DNA of 64,000 nt from Cyanobacteria bacterium REEB417 (GCA_018970945.1 JAGWVJ010000004.1:38909-102908), one strand, 5' to 3'; positions 30,965 to 40,854 are shown, numbered from the stretch's first letter. Translations and numbers: made by a program. The notes: a model not told the origin generated them from the letters alone.

Positions 30965-32376
30965 GCATGGCGATTCAGTCGATCTGCTGCATCGGCGCCG
31001 GCTATGTGGGTGGTCCGACGATGGCGGTCATTGCCGACCGGTGCCCCCACATTCAGGTGACCGTCGTCGACCTCAACGCGGCCCGCATCGCGGCCTGGAA
31101 CGATCCCGACCTGGGTGGGCTGCCGGTGTATGAACCCGGGCTCGATGCGGTGGTGGGTCGCTGCCGCGGGCGGAACCTGCACTTCTCAACCGCTGTCGAT
31201 GCCGCCATCGCCCAGGCCGACATGGTCTTTCTGTCGGTCAACACCCCCACCAAGACCAGGGGCATCGGCGCCGGCCAGGCCAGTGACCTGCGCTGGATCG
31301 AAGCCTCGGCGCGCCAGGTGGCTGCAGCGGCCCAGGGCCACACGATCGTGGTTGAGAAGAGCACCCTGCCGGTGCGCACCGCCGCGGTGATCAAGACGAT
31401 CCTGGGCGCCGCTGAGGGGGAAACCCCCTCCGGACGCAAGAGTTTCGCCGTGCTCTCCAATCCGGAGTTTCTGGCTGAGGGCACGGCGATCAGCGATCTC
31501 GAGGCCCCCGACCGGGTCCTGATCGGGGGTGAGGAGCCCGCCGCAATCGAGGCGCTGGCGTCGATCTATCAGCAGTGGGTTCCCACCGAGCGGATCCTGC
31601 GCACCAACGTCTGGAGCAGTGAGCTCTCCAAGCTCACGGCCAACTCCTTTCTGGCCCAGCGCATCAGCTCGATCAACAGCATCGCCGCCCTGTGCGAGGC
31701 CACCGGTGCCGATGTGCGCGAGGTGGCTCGGGCGATCGGTGCCGACAGCCGCATTGGCCCCAAGTTTCTCAAGGCGGGACCAGGGTTCGGCGGCAGCTGC
31801 TTCCAGAAGGACATCCTCAACCTGGTCTACCTGTGCCGCCACTACGGCCTCGACGATGTGGCGGCCTACTGGGAATCGGTGGTCAGCCTCAACTCCTGGC
31901 AGCAGCACCGCATCAGCACCAAGGTGGTCCAGAACCTGTTCGGCACCGTCACGGGCAAACGGATCGCTGTGCTCGGGTTCGCCTTCAAGGCCGACACCAA
32001 CGACACCCGCGAGACCCCGGCGATCCGCATCTGCGCCGACCTGCTCGAGGAAGGCGCCCAACTGGCCATCTTTGACCCCAAAGTGTCCACGCAGCAGATG
32101 GCCCTGGATCTGGGTCAGCCGCCTCAGCACCCCCCTGGGGGCAACGCGCTCAGCGGTGAGGGGGTGTGGCAGGTGGCCCCATCGCCCGAGGCGGCGGTGC
32201 GCGGTGCCGACGCGGTGCTGGTGCTCACCGAATGGCAGCAGTTCACCACCCTCGACTGGCCAGCTCTGGCGGTCCTGATGCGTCAACCGGCCTGGCTGTT
32301 CGATGCCCGGGCGATCTGCGATGCCCACGGGGCGCGGGCTGCCGGGCTCAAGGTCTGGCGCGTGGGCGAGGGCTGA
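30961..32376 (+). CDS. ugd: UDP-glucose 6-dehydrogenase
   Basis: A 471-residue NAD-dependent enzyme that oxidises UDP-glucose to UDP-glucuronate. [15 protein letters not shown] is the NAD site, VNTPTKTRG and [11 protein letters not shown] follow, and [19 protein letters not shown] contains the catalytic Cys. The form with GGPTMAVIA and TPTKTRG resembles the longer eukaryote-like Ugd subgroup. It overlaps the upstream gene by ATGA and ends four bases before hisS. It supplies UDP-glucuronate for the xylose synthase and the 4-epimerase at 39 kb. Confidence 0.95.
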   Translation: MSMAIQSICCIGAGYVGGPTMAVIADRCPHIQVTVVDLNAARIAAWNDPDLGGLPVYEPGLDAVVGRCRGRNLHFSTAVDAAIAQADMVFLSVNTPTKTRGIGAGQASDLRWIEASARQVAAAAQGHTIVVEKSTLPVRTAAVIKTILGAAEGETPSGRKSFAVLSNPEFLAEGTAISDLEAPDRVLIGGEEPAAIEALASIYQQWVPTERILRTNVWSSELSKLTANSFLAQRISSINSIAALCEATGADVREVARAIGADSRIGPKFLKAGPGFGGSCFQKDILNLVYLCRHYGLDDVAAYWESVVSLNSWQQHRISTKVVQNLFGTVTGKRIAVLGFAFKADTNDTRETPAIRICADLLEEGAQLAIFDPKVSTQQMALDLGQPPQHPPGGNALSGEGVWQVAPSPEAAVRGADAVLVLTEWQQFTTLDWPALAVLMRQPAWLFDARAICDAHGARAAGLKVWRVGEG

Positions 32377-32380
32377 GCCG

Positions 32381-33655
32381 GTGAACAAGCTTCAGAGCCT
32401 TCGAGGCATGGTCGACCTGCTGCCGCAGCAGACCGTTCTGTGGCAGCACATCGAGGCCCACGCCCGGCGGAATTTCGGCCGCGCCGGCGTGGCCGAGATC
32501 CGCACGCCCTTGCTTGAGCACACCGAGCTGTTTGCCCGCGGTATCGGTGAGGCCACCGACGTGGTGGGCAAGGAGATGTACAGCTTTGTCGACCGCGGTG
32601 AGCGCAGCTGCACGCTGCGCCCTGAGGGCACGGCCTCGGTGGTGCGCGCCGCAATCGAACACGGCCTGTTGAGCCAGGGGGCCCAGCGCCTCTGGTACGG
32701 CGGGCCGATGTTTCGCTACGAGCGCCCCCAGGCTGGCCGCCAGCGGCAGTTCCATCAGATCGGCGTCGAGTGGCTGGGTGTGGCCGATGCGGCCAGCGAT
32801 GCCGAGGTGATCGCCCTGGCCTGGGATCTGCTGGCCGATCTCGGTGTCGCCGGGCTGGCCCTCGAGCTCAACAGCCTGGGCAGCTCCGCAGACCGGGCCG
32901 GCTACCGCGACCAGCTGGTGACCTGGCTTGAGGCCCATCGCCCCCAGTTGGATGCCGACTCCCAGGCGCGCATCCACACCAATCCGCTGCGGGTGCTCGA
33001 TTCGAAGCACCCCGAGACCCAGGCCCTGCTGGCCGGCGCCCCCACCCTGGCCGACGCCCTGAGCCCTGGGAGCCGGGAGCGCTTTGCCCAGGTGCAGGAG
33101 GCGCTGAACGCCCTCGACATCCCCTTTGTGCTGAACCCCAGGTTGGTGCGGGGGCTCGACTACTACAGCCACACCGCCTTCGAGATCACCAGCAGTCAGT
33201 TGGGCGCCCAGGCGACCGTCTGTGGCGGTGGCCGTTATGACGGCCTGGTCGAGCAGCTTGGCGGTGCCCCGACGCCGGCGATCGGTTGGGCCCTGGGCAT
33301 GGAACGGTTGGTGCTGCTGTTGGAGCAGCGTCGGGCCTCCGGTGAGCTCGCTTTGGCGGCGACCGTCCCCGATCTCTACGTGGTGAGCCGGGGCGAGGCT
33401 GCCGAGCGGGCCGGTCTGGCTCTGGCGGTGGCCCTGCGGCGGTCGGGACTGGCGGTGGAGCGCGACACCAGTGGCAGCGCGTTCGGCAAGCAGTTGAAGC
33501 GTGCTCAACGCGGTGGTGCCGCCTGGGTCGCCTTGATCGGAGAGGAGGAGGTCGCCAGCGCCCAGTTGCGGTTGCGGTCTCTGGCGTCCCAGCAGGCCGA
33601 CGATCAGTTGATTCCCCTTGCCGCACTTGATGATCTGGTCAGGATGCTTCAATGA
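32381..33655 (+). CDS. hisS: histidyl-tRNA synthetase
   Basis: A 424-residue class II synthetase. Motif 2 region [20 protein letters not shown], the histidine-binding loop [15 protein letters not shown] and [13 protein letters not shown], plus motif 3 near [15 protein letters not shown], are all present. The start is GTG 32381 ([15 protein letters not shown]), four bases after the ugd stop. It is a housekeeping gene placed at the end of a nucleotide-sugar operon, which is unusual in context though not in structure. Confidence 0.97.
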   Translation: MNKLQSLRGMVDLLPQQTVLWQHIEAHARRNFGRAGVAEIRTPLLEHTELFARGIGEATDVVGKEMYSFVDRGERSCTLRPEGTASVVRAAIEHGLLSQGAQRLWYGGPMFRYERPQAGRQRQFHQIGVEWLGVADAASDAEVIALAWDLLADLGVAGLALELNSLGSSADRAGYRDQLVTWLEAHRPQLDADSQARIHTNPLRVLDSKHPETQALLAGAPTLADALSPGSRERFAQVQEALNALDIPFVLNPRLVRGLDYYSHTAFEITSSQLGAQATVCGGGRYDGLVEQLGGAPTPAIGWALGMERLVLLLEQRRASGELALAATVPDLYVVSRGEAAERAGLALAVALRRSGLAVERDTSGSAFGKQLKRAQRGGAAWVALIGEEEVASAQLRLRSLASQQADDQLIPLAALDDLVRMLQ

Positions 33656-33735
33656 CAACAGGGATCGATGTTCCGTCGGCCATGCAACGAAGGGTTGACG
33701 GTGACGCCTGAATTTGATCGAAGTTATAGTTTTTA

Positions 33736-35172
33736 ATGCGAATTCTGATCACTGCGTATGACCTCGAGCAAGTCGAGCACCGCGGGATTGCAGTCTATTC
33801 CAAGGGATTGATCCATTGTCTTGCAGAGGCTGGAGCTGAAATCTGGCTTCTGACGCAGTTCGCGGTGCCGAAGGATTTCAGTCCTCAACGTGGCGCTGAC
33901 GGCCATTGTCAGGGAGGAGGTATCGATCATCTGGTGGATCGATTCGACCCTGCTCCCTCGCCAGCTGCTGCTCCTGTTGATCTGCGGCCGGTTTTTTTCC
34001 AGCTGGCCAAAAAGATTCTGGAGATCGTCAGAGGTGTCCTTGTTTCCTTGCCTTATCTGTTGGGCGCACGTCTGTATCGGCGCATTGATATGCGCTATCT
34101 GAGCCTCGAAGATTTGCGTGATAAGAGTCGGCTCGATCGTGACCGCTTGTTGTTTCTGCGCTGTGTTTCAGGCATTGTCTCTGCTCCAAACCTTTACCGT
34201 GCCAGCCAGGTTGCGGCCCTGATCCCTGGCGTTAAGCCATTCAGGATTGATTGTGAAGGCTTCGATTTTTTGGTCACGGCATGCCCGCTGTTCATCAGGC
34301 CGGCTTCTGTTCGAACCAAGCTTGTTCAAACTGTCCATGATTTGATTCCTCTTCAGTACTTCGGCAGTGGCAATCGCTATTTGTTTTTGCGTACTCTTTT
34401 GGCCGCCTCAAGCGCACAAAGAATCTTTGTCTCGTGTGCAACGTCGCGGTTGTTTTATGAATACTTCGGCTCCCGTCGCCTTGTGAATGGTCGCTTGGAG
34501 CGTGTGCCGGATTGCGTGCTGTTCCAGAAGCCGTCGTTGGCCATGCTGGAAGCCGAAGTCTCGCAGGGTCAGCTCATGCGCCTTGCCGCTGAGGAGGGTT
34601 TGGAGCCGTTCAGATACATTTTGTTCAATTCGTTCATTGAGCCTCGAAAAAATGTTGAGTTTCTGATTCATGCTTTCGCGCGCTCAGCCCTCGCTGCAGA
34701 GGGTTTTCGGCTTTGCATCGTCGGTAAAAAACAACAACTTTCCTATTCGCGAAGGATTGAAGAGCTCAGTCATTTGACTCCTGGAGTCAGCCTTGTTGGC
34801 TATGTCGATGAATTGAAAAAAGCAGCGCTGTTTCTCTTTGCTGGGATTCTGGCAAGTCCGTCCCATCTGGAGGGATTTGGAATACCCGTGCTTGATGCGG
34901 CCTGCCTGGGTCTGCCGGTCATGGCCAGCACCTGTGAGGCCTACCAGGAACTGTTTGACTATCGAGATTTTTCGCGTTATTTGACCCTGATTTCCATCGA
35001 TCGCCCCGTTGATTGGGTCGAGGCGCTCGGAACCATCAGGCATCGGGCCGAACTCGACTCCAGCATGGCCGAACTGGTGGTGCACCAGCGCTTGAGTCGC
35101 TATCGACGGATGAAGGGAATCATCGAAGGTGAAATGATGCGTTCCTTGCGGAACGTCATTGCGACCTCTTGA
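33736..35172 (+). CDS. glycosyltransferase family 4
   Basis: A 478-residue GT-B enzyme. The N-terminal domain begins MRILITAYDLEQVEHRGIAVYSK, and the C-terminal domain has the loop SPSHLEGFGIPVLDAACLGLPVMAS with the GT4 nucleotide-sugar motif. The donor and acceptor are not predictable. GC is lower than in adjacent genes by eye (many TTG, GAT, TTT codons), suggesting a separately acquired gene. It follows hisS by 80 bases with no clear promoter, and faces the O-antigen ligase-like gene. Confidence 0.88.
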   Translation: MRILITAYDLEQVEHRGIAVYSKGLIHCLAEAGAEIWLLTQFAVPKDFSPQRGADGHCQGGGIDHLVDRFDPAPSPAAAPVDLRPVFFQLAKKILEIVRGVLVSLPYLLGARLYRRIDMRYLSLEDLRDKSRLDRDRLLFLRCVSGIVSAPNLYRASQVAALIPGVKPFRIDCEGFDFLVTACPLFIRPASVRTKLVQTVHDLIPLQYFGSGNRYLFLRTLLAASSAQRIFVSCATSRLFYEYFGSRRLVNGRLERVPDCVLFQKPSLAMLEAEVSQGQLMRLAAEEGLEPFRYILFNSFIEPRKNVEFLIHAFARSALAAEGFRLCIVGKKQQLSYSRRIEELSHLTPGVSLVGYVDELKKAALFLFAGILASPSHLEGFGIPVLDAACLGLPVMASTCEAYQELFDYRDFSRYLTLISIDRPVDWVEALGTIRHRAELDSSMAELVVHQRLSRYRRMKGIIEGEMMRSLRNVIATS

Positions 35173-35184
35173 CTGGTTTTGGCT

Positions 35185-35216
35185 TGATTCAGCCTTGATC
35201 TGATTCAGGCTTGCAC
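35185..35216. repeat. 16-bp tandem duplication at O-antigen ligase-like gene 3' end
   Basis: Units 35185-35200 and 35201-35216 match at about 12 of 16 bases. Together they contain the last codons and the stop of the minus-strand gene ending at 35189. It is another short duplication at a gene end. Confidence 0.6.
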
Positions 35217-36490
35217 TGATCTGCTCCTACCAGGCAAGAGCAGCAGGTCAGCAGCAGCCAGCCCAGAACATTGTTGCGGCTGTCAAAACTGGGAATATCA
35301 AAACCGTGCAGCCAGATGGCGCCCAGGGAGGCCGCCAGCAGGGCCCGGTCCTTGAAGCCCATGGCCCTGGTGCTCCACCAGGGCCTGATCACCAGAGCGC
35401 CGACGATCGTCAGCAGCACCAGGGAGGCCACCAACCCATGCTGGATGGCCAGCTGAAACACCACGTTGTGGGTGTGGGTGAGCAGGGCCGGTTGATGCAC
35501 GGGCCCGCCTCCCAGCAGTGATTCGGCCAGTCCCAGCCATGGATGCTGCTGCACGAACTCGATCGCCTGGGCAAACAGTTCGCTGCGGTAGGGATCCCGT
35601 CCTGAGGCGATGGCTTCGGCGGCGGTGCTGCCCGCCCCCTGCACCATCGGCAGGAATTTGGCCCCGAGACCGCCGCTGAGCCGCTGGGCCAGCAGGCCCG
35701 CAGGGCTCTGGACCGGCAGCAGCAACGCCGCGACCGACAGGCCGACAAGCATGACCAGCCCCACCGACAGGGGTTTCCAGAACTTCCGCCATGACAGCAA
35801 CAACAGGGCCAGCAATGTCCCCGACAGCGCCGTGCGGCTGCCAGAGAGCACCAGCGCCACAGCCAGCAGCAACAGCAGGAGCCAGGAGGCACTGCGCTGG
35901 CCCGCCCTGGCGCTCGCGGGCAGGGTCAGAACCCGGGCGGCTGCCAGTGGCGCCGCCATGGCGTACCAGGCTGCCGTGAAGTTGGGGTTGGGGAAGATGC
36001 CAGCGCCCTGCGCCGCAAAGCGGGCTGGCAGGTCCCAGACCAGCAGGCTGCCCAACGCCTGCCACGGACCGCTGAAGCCGATCACAGCCTGTGCCAGTCC
36101 CACCAACAGGGCCGGTACGGTGGCCACCAGCACCATCAGGCTGAACCGGTCCCTGGCTGCTGCCGTGGCCAGATAGGGCGGTGCGGCCAGCAGCAGCCAG
36201 AAAAACGGCAGCCAGTTGCCCAGCCGCAGCTTCAGCTCCAGGGGCACCGGGCTGGCCGCGCTGGTCAGCAGCATCCAGAGCCCCAGCCCCAGCAGCCAGC
36301 GGGCCAGTGGGCGGCTCAGGGGCCGTGGTTCGGCCGCCGGTCGCCACAGCGTCAGGGAGGCCAGCAGCGACAGGCCAGCGATCAACGCGCTGGTCGGCAG
36401 AAACACCAACCCCAGCTGAAAGGCGCGCCAGCCAGCCGGATGGCAGTTCGGCGGTCGCTGCTGATCGAGCCATGGCAACCAACGCGTCAT
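35189..36490 (-). CDS. O-antigen ligase/polymerase family membrane protein
   Basis: A 433-residue multi-spanning membrane protein with about 10-12 hydrophobic segments. A large periplasmic-type loop before the end contains FVQQHPWLGLAESLLGGGPVH and THTHNVVFQLAIQHGL, the Wzy_C/O-antigen ligase pattern. It would ligate or polymerise lipid-linked polysaccharide. It could be a ligase (WaaL-like) or a polymerase (Wzy), which sequence alone does not separate. ATGA overlap with the upstream glycosylphosphotransferase puts it in one operon with galE copy two. Confidence 0.85.
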   Translation of the reverse strand: MTRWLPWLDQQRPPNCHPAGWRAFQLGLVFLPTSALIAGLSLLASLTLWRPAAEPRPLSRPLARWLLGLGLWMLLTSAASPVPLELKLRLGNWLPFFWLLLAAPPYLATAAARDRFSLMVLVATVPALLVGLAQAVIGFSGPWQALGSLLVWDLPARFAAQGAGIFPNPNFTAAWYAMAAPLAAARVLTLPASARAGQRSASWLLLLLLAVALVLSGSRTALSGTLLALLLLSWRKFWKPLSVGLVMLVGLSVAALLLPVQSPAGLLAQRLSGGLGAKFLPMVQGAGSTAAEAIASGRDPYRSELFAQAIEFVQQHPWLGLAESLLGGGPVHQPALLTHTHNVVFQLAIQHGLVASLVLLTIVGALVIRPWWSTRAMGFKDRALLAASLGAIWLHGFDIPSFDSRNNVLGWLLLTCCSCLVGADQCKPESDQG

Positions 36491-37854
36491 CGGCGGCCCC
36501 TTGGTTCAGAGCCCGCACCCCTGAGCACCAGACGGATCGTCTTGATCAGGATGAAGAGATCGAGCAGCAGGTTGGCGTTGCGGATGTAATAGATGTCGTA
36601 GCTGAGCTTCATACGGCTGTCGGCCACGCTCGCGCCATAGGGAAAGCAGACCTGGGCCCAGCCGCTCAGGCCTGGCCTGGCCAGGTAGCGCAATCGGTAG
36701 TTGGGGATCTGCTGCTCCAGCTGGGTGTCGATCTCGGGGCGCTCGGGCCGCGGCCCGATCAGGCTCATGTCGCCGCGGATCACATTCCAGAGCTGGGGCA
36801 GTTCATCGAGACGCAGCCGGCGCAACCATTGGCCCGTGCGGGTCACCCTGGGATCGTTGCGCTCGGCCCAGCGGGCCTGCTCGGTCTCGGCGTCGACGCC
36901 CATGGTGCGCAGCTTGAGGATGCGGATCGTGGTGTCGTTGATGCCGCTGCGCTGCTGGGTGTAGAAGACCGGGCCCCGGTCCTCCAGCCAGATCAGCCCG
37001 GCGCAGAGCAGCATCACCGGGGCCAGCAGCAGCAGCAGCAGCCCCGCCAGGACGAGATCGCCGAGACGCTTCACCCGCCAGCTGAGGCTGCCGGGAATCA
37101 GTTCGAAGCCCTCGGCCCGCAGCCGCCATTCCGGTGAGATCAGCTCGGGCGGGACCCGGTGCAGAAAGGTTTCACACCAGCTGATCAGGGTGTTGACCCG
37201 CAGGCCCGCGGCGCGGCTGTTGGCCAGGTCCTGCAGCAGGGTGTCGCTGACGCCGTGCAGTTCGCCCACCGCCAGGCCGGCCCAGGGCAGGTCGCCGCCG
37301 CTCTCCAGTTCCTCGCTGAGGGAATGGACCTGCTGCAGCGGCACCAGCCGGGTGGGAATGGCCCTGCTGCTGCGGCTTCCCTGCTGCTCCCTGGCGATCA
37401 CGGCCAGGTCGCTGTCGCTGCTCACCAGGATCCAGGGCTCGCGGCGCCGCTGCATCAGCTGGCGGGCCAGCAGCTGGCACAGGGCCGAGGCCACGCCCAC
37501 GCAGCCGAGCAGGGGGATCAGAAAACCGCGGAAGGTGCGTGGATCGCTGCTTTTGAACCCCCAGCTGAACACCACCACCCCCAGCCCCAGCATCAGCATC
37601 ACCACCAGCAGCGTGCGGCCGACGATGTCGACCGTGCTCTCGCGTCGCCCCACCCGGCTGGAGTAGCGCCCTCCCAGGTACGACAGGCCGGTCCAGGTGC
37701 AGAGCAGCAGCAGGGCGATCGGGTCCAGGCCCGGTCCCTGGCCCAGGCGCAGCGCCGTGATCAGGTTGTAGAAGCCCCCCACCCAGAAGGCATCAAGCAC
37801 TGAGAGCGCGAACAGTTTCGAGCGTTCCTGAAACCAGGGGGTGCGCAGCGCCAT
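36487..37854 (-). CDS. exopolysaccharide polyprenyl glycosylphosphotransferase (WcaJ-like)
   Basis: A 455-residue initiating sugar-phosphate transferase. The N-terminal region has several membrane helices, and the C-terminal bacterial sugar transferase domain shows GPVFYTQQRSGINDTTI, KLRTMGVDAE, LRRLRLDELPQLWNVIRGD and MSLIGPRPERPEI. It starts repeat-unit synthesis by loading a sugar-1-phosphate onto undecaprenyl phosphate. It sits two bases after galE copy two and overlaps the ligase-like gene by four bases. Confidence 0.95.
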   Translation of the reverse strand: MALRTPWFQERSKLFALSVLDAFWVGGFYNLITALRLGQGPGLDPIALLLLCTWTGLSYLGGRYSSRVGRRESTVDIVGRTLLVVMLMLGLGVVVFSWGFKSSDPRTFRGFLIPLLGCVGVASALCQLLARQLMQRRREPWILVSSDSDLAVIAREQQGSRSSRAIPTRLVPLQQVHSLSEELESGGDLPWAGLAVGELHGVSDTLLQDLANSRAAGLRVNTLISWCETFLHRVPPELISPEWRLRAEGFELIPGSLSWRVKRLGDLVLAGLLLLLLAPVMLLCAGLIWLEDRGPVFYTQQRSGINDTTIRILKLRTMGVDAETEQARWAERNDPRVTRTGQWLRRLRLDELPQLWNVIRGDMSLIGPRPERPEIDTQLEQQIPNYRLRYLARPGLSGWAQVCFPYGASVADSRMKLSYDIYYIRNANLLLDLFILIKTIRLVLRGAGSEPRGRR

Positions 37855-37856
37855 GA

Positions 37857-38960
37857 CTAATGGGCGTAGCCGCTGGGGTTCTGCTGGTGCCAGCGCCAGG
37901 CATCACGGCAGATGGTCGCGAGATCGCGGCTGGTCTGCCAGCCCAGGCGGCTGCGGGCCACACCGGGGTCGGCCACCGAGACGGCCGAGTCGCCGGCACG
38001 CCGGCTGCAGAGCTCGTAGGGCACCCTGGTGCCGTTGGTGTGTTCGAAGGCCTGCACCATCTGCAGCACCGAGTGGCCCCGGCCGCTGCCCAGGTTGAGG
38101 GTGAGCAGCTGGGGCGGTTCGGCCAGCAGGGTTTCAACGGCCGCACCATGGCCCTCGGCCAGGTCCATCACATGGATGTAGTCGCGCACGCCGGTGCCGT
38201 CGGGGGTGGCCCAGTCGCTGCCGTAGACCTGCAGCGCCGGCCGCTGGCCACTGGCCACCTGGCAGATCAGGGGCAGCAGGTTGCTGGGCACGCCGTCGGG
38301 GTCTTCGCCGATGGTGCCGCTCTCATGGGCGCCAACCGGGTTGAAGTAGCGCAGGCAGGCGATGCGCCAGCCCGGTTCGGCCGGGCCGCTGCTGGCCGCC
38401 AGGTCCCGCAGCATCTGTTCCACGGCCGCCTTGGTCTGCCCGTAGGGATTGATCGGCTGCACGGGTGAGCTTTCGGCGATCGGCACCCGATCGGCCATGC
38501 CATAGACGGTGGCGCTGCTGCTGAACACAAAGGTGCGGCAATGGTTGTCGGCCATCACCTCGAGCACCTGCCGGCTGCCCGCCACATTCACGTTCCAGTA
38601 GTCGAGGGGCTTGGCCACCGATTCGGCCACGGCCTTGAGCCCGGCGAAATGCAGCACCGCATCGATGGCCTGGTCCTCAAAGGCCTGCTGCAGGTCTGTG
38701 GCCTGGCGGATGTCGCCCTCGTGCAGGGTGAGGTGCTGCGCGCCCTGCTGCCACTGCCACTGGTGGTGGCGTGCCTGGCCGCCGGCACGCCGGCTGCTGC
38801 GTTGCTCGAGGCCCGCCAGGCCCGCGACGGCGCGGATGGCATCGACGGAGCCGTTGGAGAAATCGTCGATGACCACCAGGTTGTGGCCCATCTGCAGCAG
38901 CGCCAGGCAGGTGTGACTGCCGATGTAGCCGGCGCCTCCGGTGATCAGCAGATTGGCCAT
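37857..38960 (-). CDS. galE: UDP-glucose 4-epimerase, second copy
   Basis: A 367-residue epimerase with GGAGYIGSHTCLALL, SSSATVYG, the catalytic YGQTK, and LRYFNPVGAHESG. It differs from the first galE by an inserted Arg/Gln/Trp-rich piece (about residues 54-75) and many substitutions, so the two may have different substrates. It is first in the galE-glycosylphosphotransferase-ligase operon. It is divergent from the UDP-glucuronate epimerase-like gene with 72 bases between starts. Confidence 0.93.
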   Translation of the reverse strand: MANLLITGGAGYIGSHTCLALLQMGHNLVVIDDFSNGSVDAIRAVAGLAGLEQRSSRRAGGQARHHQWQWQQGAQHLTLHEGDIRQATDLQQAFEDQAIDAVLHFAGLKAVAESVAKPLDYWNVNVAGSRQVLEVMADNHCRTFVFSSSATVYGMADRVPIAESSPVQPINPYGQTKAAVEQMLRDLAASSGPAEPGWRIACLRYFNPVGAHESGTIGEDPDGVPSNLLPLICQVASGQRPALQVYGSDWATPDGTGVRDYIHVMDLAEGHGAAVETLLAEPPQLLTLNLGSGRGHSVLQMVQAFEHTNGTRVPYELCSRRAGDSAVSVADPGVARSRLGWQTSRDLATICRDAWRWHQQNPSGYAH

Positions 38961-39032
38961 GGCGCGACGCTAGGTCTCACCGGCGCCGTTCCACACTGGG
39001 CGCCATCCACTCTGACGAACAGCACAAACCCC

Positions 39033-40067
39033 ATGGAGCCCCGACCGATCCTGGTCACGGGTGTTGCCGGCTTCATCGGCGCGGCCGTGGCCCAGGCGCT
39101 GCTGGCCAGGGGCGAGACGGTGGTGGGCCTCGACAACCTCAACCCTTACTACGACCCTGCCCTCAAGCGGGCCCGCCTGGCCCTGATCGAGGGGGTGGGG
39201 GGCCAGCGCTTTGACTTTGAAGCCCTTGATCTGGTCGATGGCGAGGCCCTGGCGGCCCTGTTTGCCCGCGCCCGGCCCCGCGCCGTGGTGCATCTGGCAG
39301 CCCAGCCTGGGGTGCGCCATTCGCTGGAGAACCCCGGTGCCTACATCCAGAGCAATCTGGTGGGTTTTGGCCATGTGCTGGAAGGTTGCCGCCGTCAGGC
39401 GGTCGGGCATCTCGTCTACGCCTCCAGCAGCTCGGTGTACGGGGGCAACCGCACCCTGCCCTTTGGCGAGGAGCAGCCCGTCGACCATCCGGTGAGCCTG
39501 TATGGGGCCACCAAGAAGGCCAATGAGCTGATGGCCCACGCCTACAGCCATCTTTACGGCACGCCGGCGACGGGCCTGCGCCTCTTCACGGTGTACGGCC
39601 CCTGGGGCCGGCCCGACATGGCGCCGATGCTGTTTGCCCGCGCCATGTTGGCCGGTGAGCCGATCCGGGTGTTCAACCAGGGCGCAATGCGGCGCGACTT
39701 CACCTATGTCGATGACATCGTCGACGGGGTGATCCGCTGTCTCGACAAGCCTGCGACGCCTGATCCTGATTTCGATCCATTGGTTCCCGATCCCGCTACC
39801 GCCGCGGCCCCCCATCGACTGTTCAACATCGGCAACGCCCAGCCCGTTGAGCTGCTGCGTTTCATCGAGCTGCTGGAGCAGGCTCTGGGCGTGCACGCCG
39901 TCAAAGACTTTCAGCCCCTGCAGAGCGGCGATGTGGTCGCGACGGCGGCCGACAGCTCGCGGCTCGCGGCCTGGATCGGCTACAGCCCCGGCACCCCGAT
40001 CGAGGTCGGCGTGGAGCATTTTGCGGCCTGGTACACGCGTTGGGCGAGCGCAGCCCCAGCCCCTTGA
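39033..40067 (+). CDS. NAD-dependent epimerase, UDP-glucuronate 4-epimerase-like
   Basis: A 344-residue extended short-chain dehydrogenase. VTGVAGFIGAAVAQALL binds NAD, LDNLNPYYDPALKRARL and HLAAQPGVRHSLENPGAYI are marks of the UDP-glucuronate 4-epimerase (GAE/Cap1J) group, and YGATKKANELMAHAY contains Tyr and Lys. It would make UDP-galacturonate from the Ugd product. The start ATG 39033 fits the fold; a longer upstream frame runs through galE antisense sequence. It ends two bases before the HEPN gene on the opposite strand. Confidence 0.88.
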   Translation: MEPRPILVTGVAGFIGAAVAQALLARGETVVGLDNLNPYYDPALKRARLALIEGVGGQRFDFEALDLVDGEALAALFARARPRAVVHLAAQPGVRHSLENPGAYIQSNLVGFGHVLEGCRRQAVGHLVYASSSSVYGGNRTLPFGEEQPVDHPVSLYGATKKANELMAHAYSHLYGTPATGLRLFTVYGPWGRPDMAPMLFARAMLAGEPIRVFNQGAMRRDFTYVDDIVDGVIRCLDKPATPDPDFDPLVPDPATAAAPHRLFNIGNAQPVELLRFIELLEQALGVHAVKDFQPLQSGDVVATAADSSRLAAWIGYSPGTPIEVGVEHFAAWYTRWASAAPAP

Positions 40068-40069
40068 GG

Positions 40070-40444
40070 TCAGGCCTGGGTGGCTGAAATTGCCTGCTCC
40101 AACCGCGTCAGTTCGGCCTTGAGGAGGTCCAAGAGTTCGTTGCGCATTGCCGGCAATGGGAAGGGCCCCTCTTCGTAGCGGGCGTCGACCGCGAACACCT
40201 GAAGCTCCAGCAGCACGGGGGGCACGGTGATGCCCGCCTGGATCAGCAGGTCATTGAGCACGTGGGTGTGGGCAGGCCGCTGGTCGGCCAGCACGATCCA
40301 GGCTTTGAGGATCTTTTCGATCACCTGCTGGGCGGTGAAGCCCCAGTCTTCATCGGGGTAATCGGTCTCAAGCGAGTGATCCAACGCTCGCAGGTGCCGG
40401 CGCACGATGCCCAGGATCAGAAGGGCGTCCTCAGCCGGCGACAT
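40070..40444 (-). CDS. HEPN domain protein
   Basis: A helical protein of 124 residues of the HEPN family. The helix WGFTAQQVIEKILKAWIVLADQ followed by HTHVLNDLL is the common form, and ARYEEGPFPLP in the second half is typical. It pairs with the upstream MNT gene. In MNT/HEPN pairs the HEPN partner is usually the RNase toxin; the RxxxxH catalytic motif is not clear here, so activity is uncertain. Start ATG 40444 overlaps the MNT stop by 14 bases. Confidence 0.85.
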   Translation of the reverse strand: MSPAEDALLILGIVRRHLRALDHSLETDYPDEDWGFTAQQVIEKILKAWIVLADQRPAHTHVLNDLLIQAGITVPPVLLELQVFAVDARYEEGPFPLPAMRNELLDLLKAELTRLEQAISATQA

Positions 40445-40826
40445 AGAGCACCTGCCCTTCACGGGCCACATCGCCCATCACGTGCCAGCGCGACTGGGCC
40501 AGATGGGCGGCATCCTGCCAGCCGTTGACGATCAGATCGACCCCGACGCCAACGCGGCCAAGGCTATTGGTGTGGCGGTTCCAGGCCGCCCGCTTGTCGG
40601 CCGGCTCCAGCTTGGGCAGGGCGCTGATCACCACCAGATCCAGATCCGAATCGGGACGCCCATCACCGCGGGCCCGCGAGCCGAATGCCACGACAGCCCT
40701 GACCTCGGGATCGGCCACAAGCCGCTCGAGGCCTCGCTGCAGTGCCGCCGCGTCAAGCCCGCGGGCCACATCGGGTGGCACCCGCAGGGGCGTCGGCTGC
40801 ATCCAGGGCAGGGCGACCACTTCCAT
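40431..40826 (-). CDS. MNT-type minimal nucleotidyltransferase
   Basis: A 131-residue protein with the nucleotidyltransferase motif FGSRARGDGRPDSDLDLVV, including the Gly-Ser pair and the DxD of the catalytic core. It is the likely antitoxin half of an MNT/HEPN pair, in which the nucleotidyltransferase neutralises the HEPN protein, in studied cases by adenylylation. It lies just downstream of the psbEFLJ terminator, with no own promoter identified. Confidence 0.87.
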   Translation of the reverse strand: MEVVALPWMQPTPLRVPPDVARGLDAAALQRGLERLVADPEVRAVVAFGSRARGDGRPDSDLDLVVISALPKLEPADKRAAWNRHTNSLGRVGVGVDLIVNGWQDAAHLAQSRWHVMGDVAREGQVLYVAG

Positions 40827-40854
40827 CGTTCGAGCCTAAGGAATCCTGGCCGAT

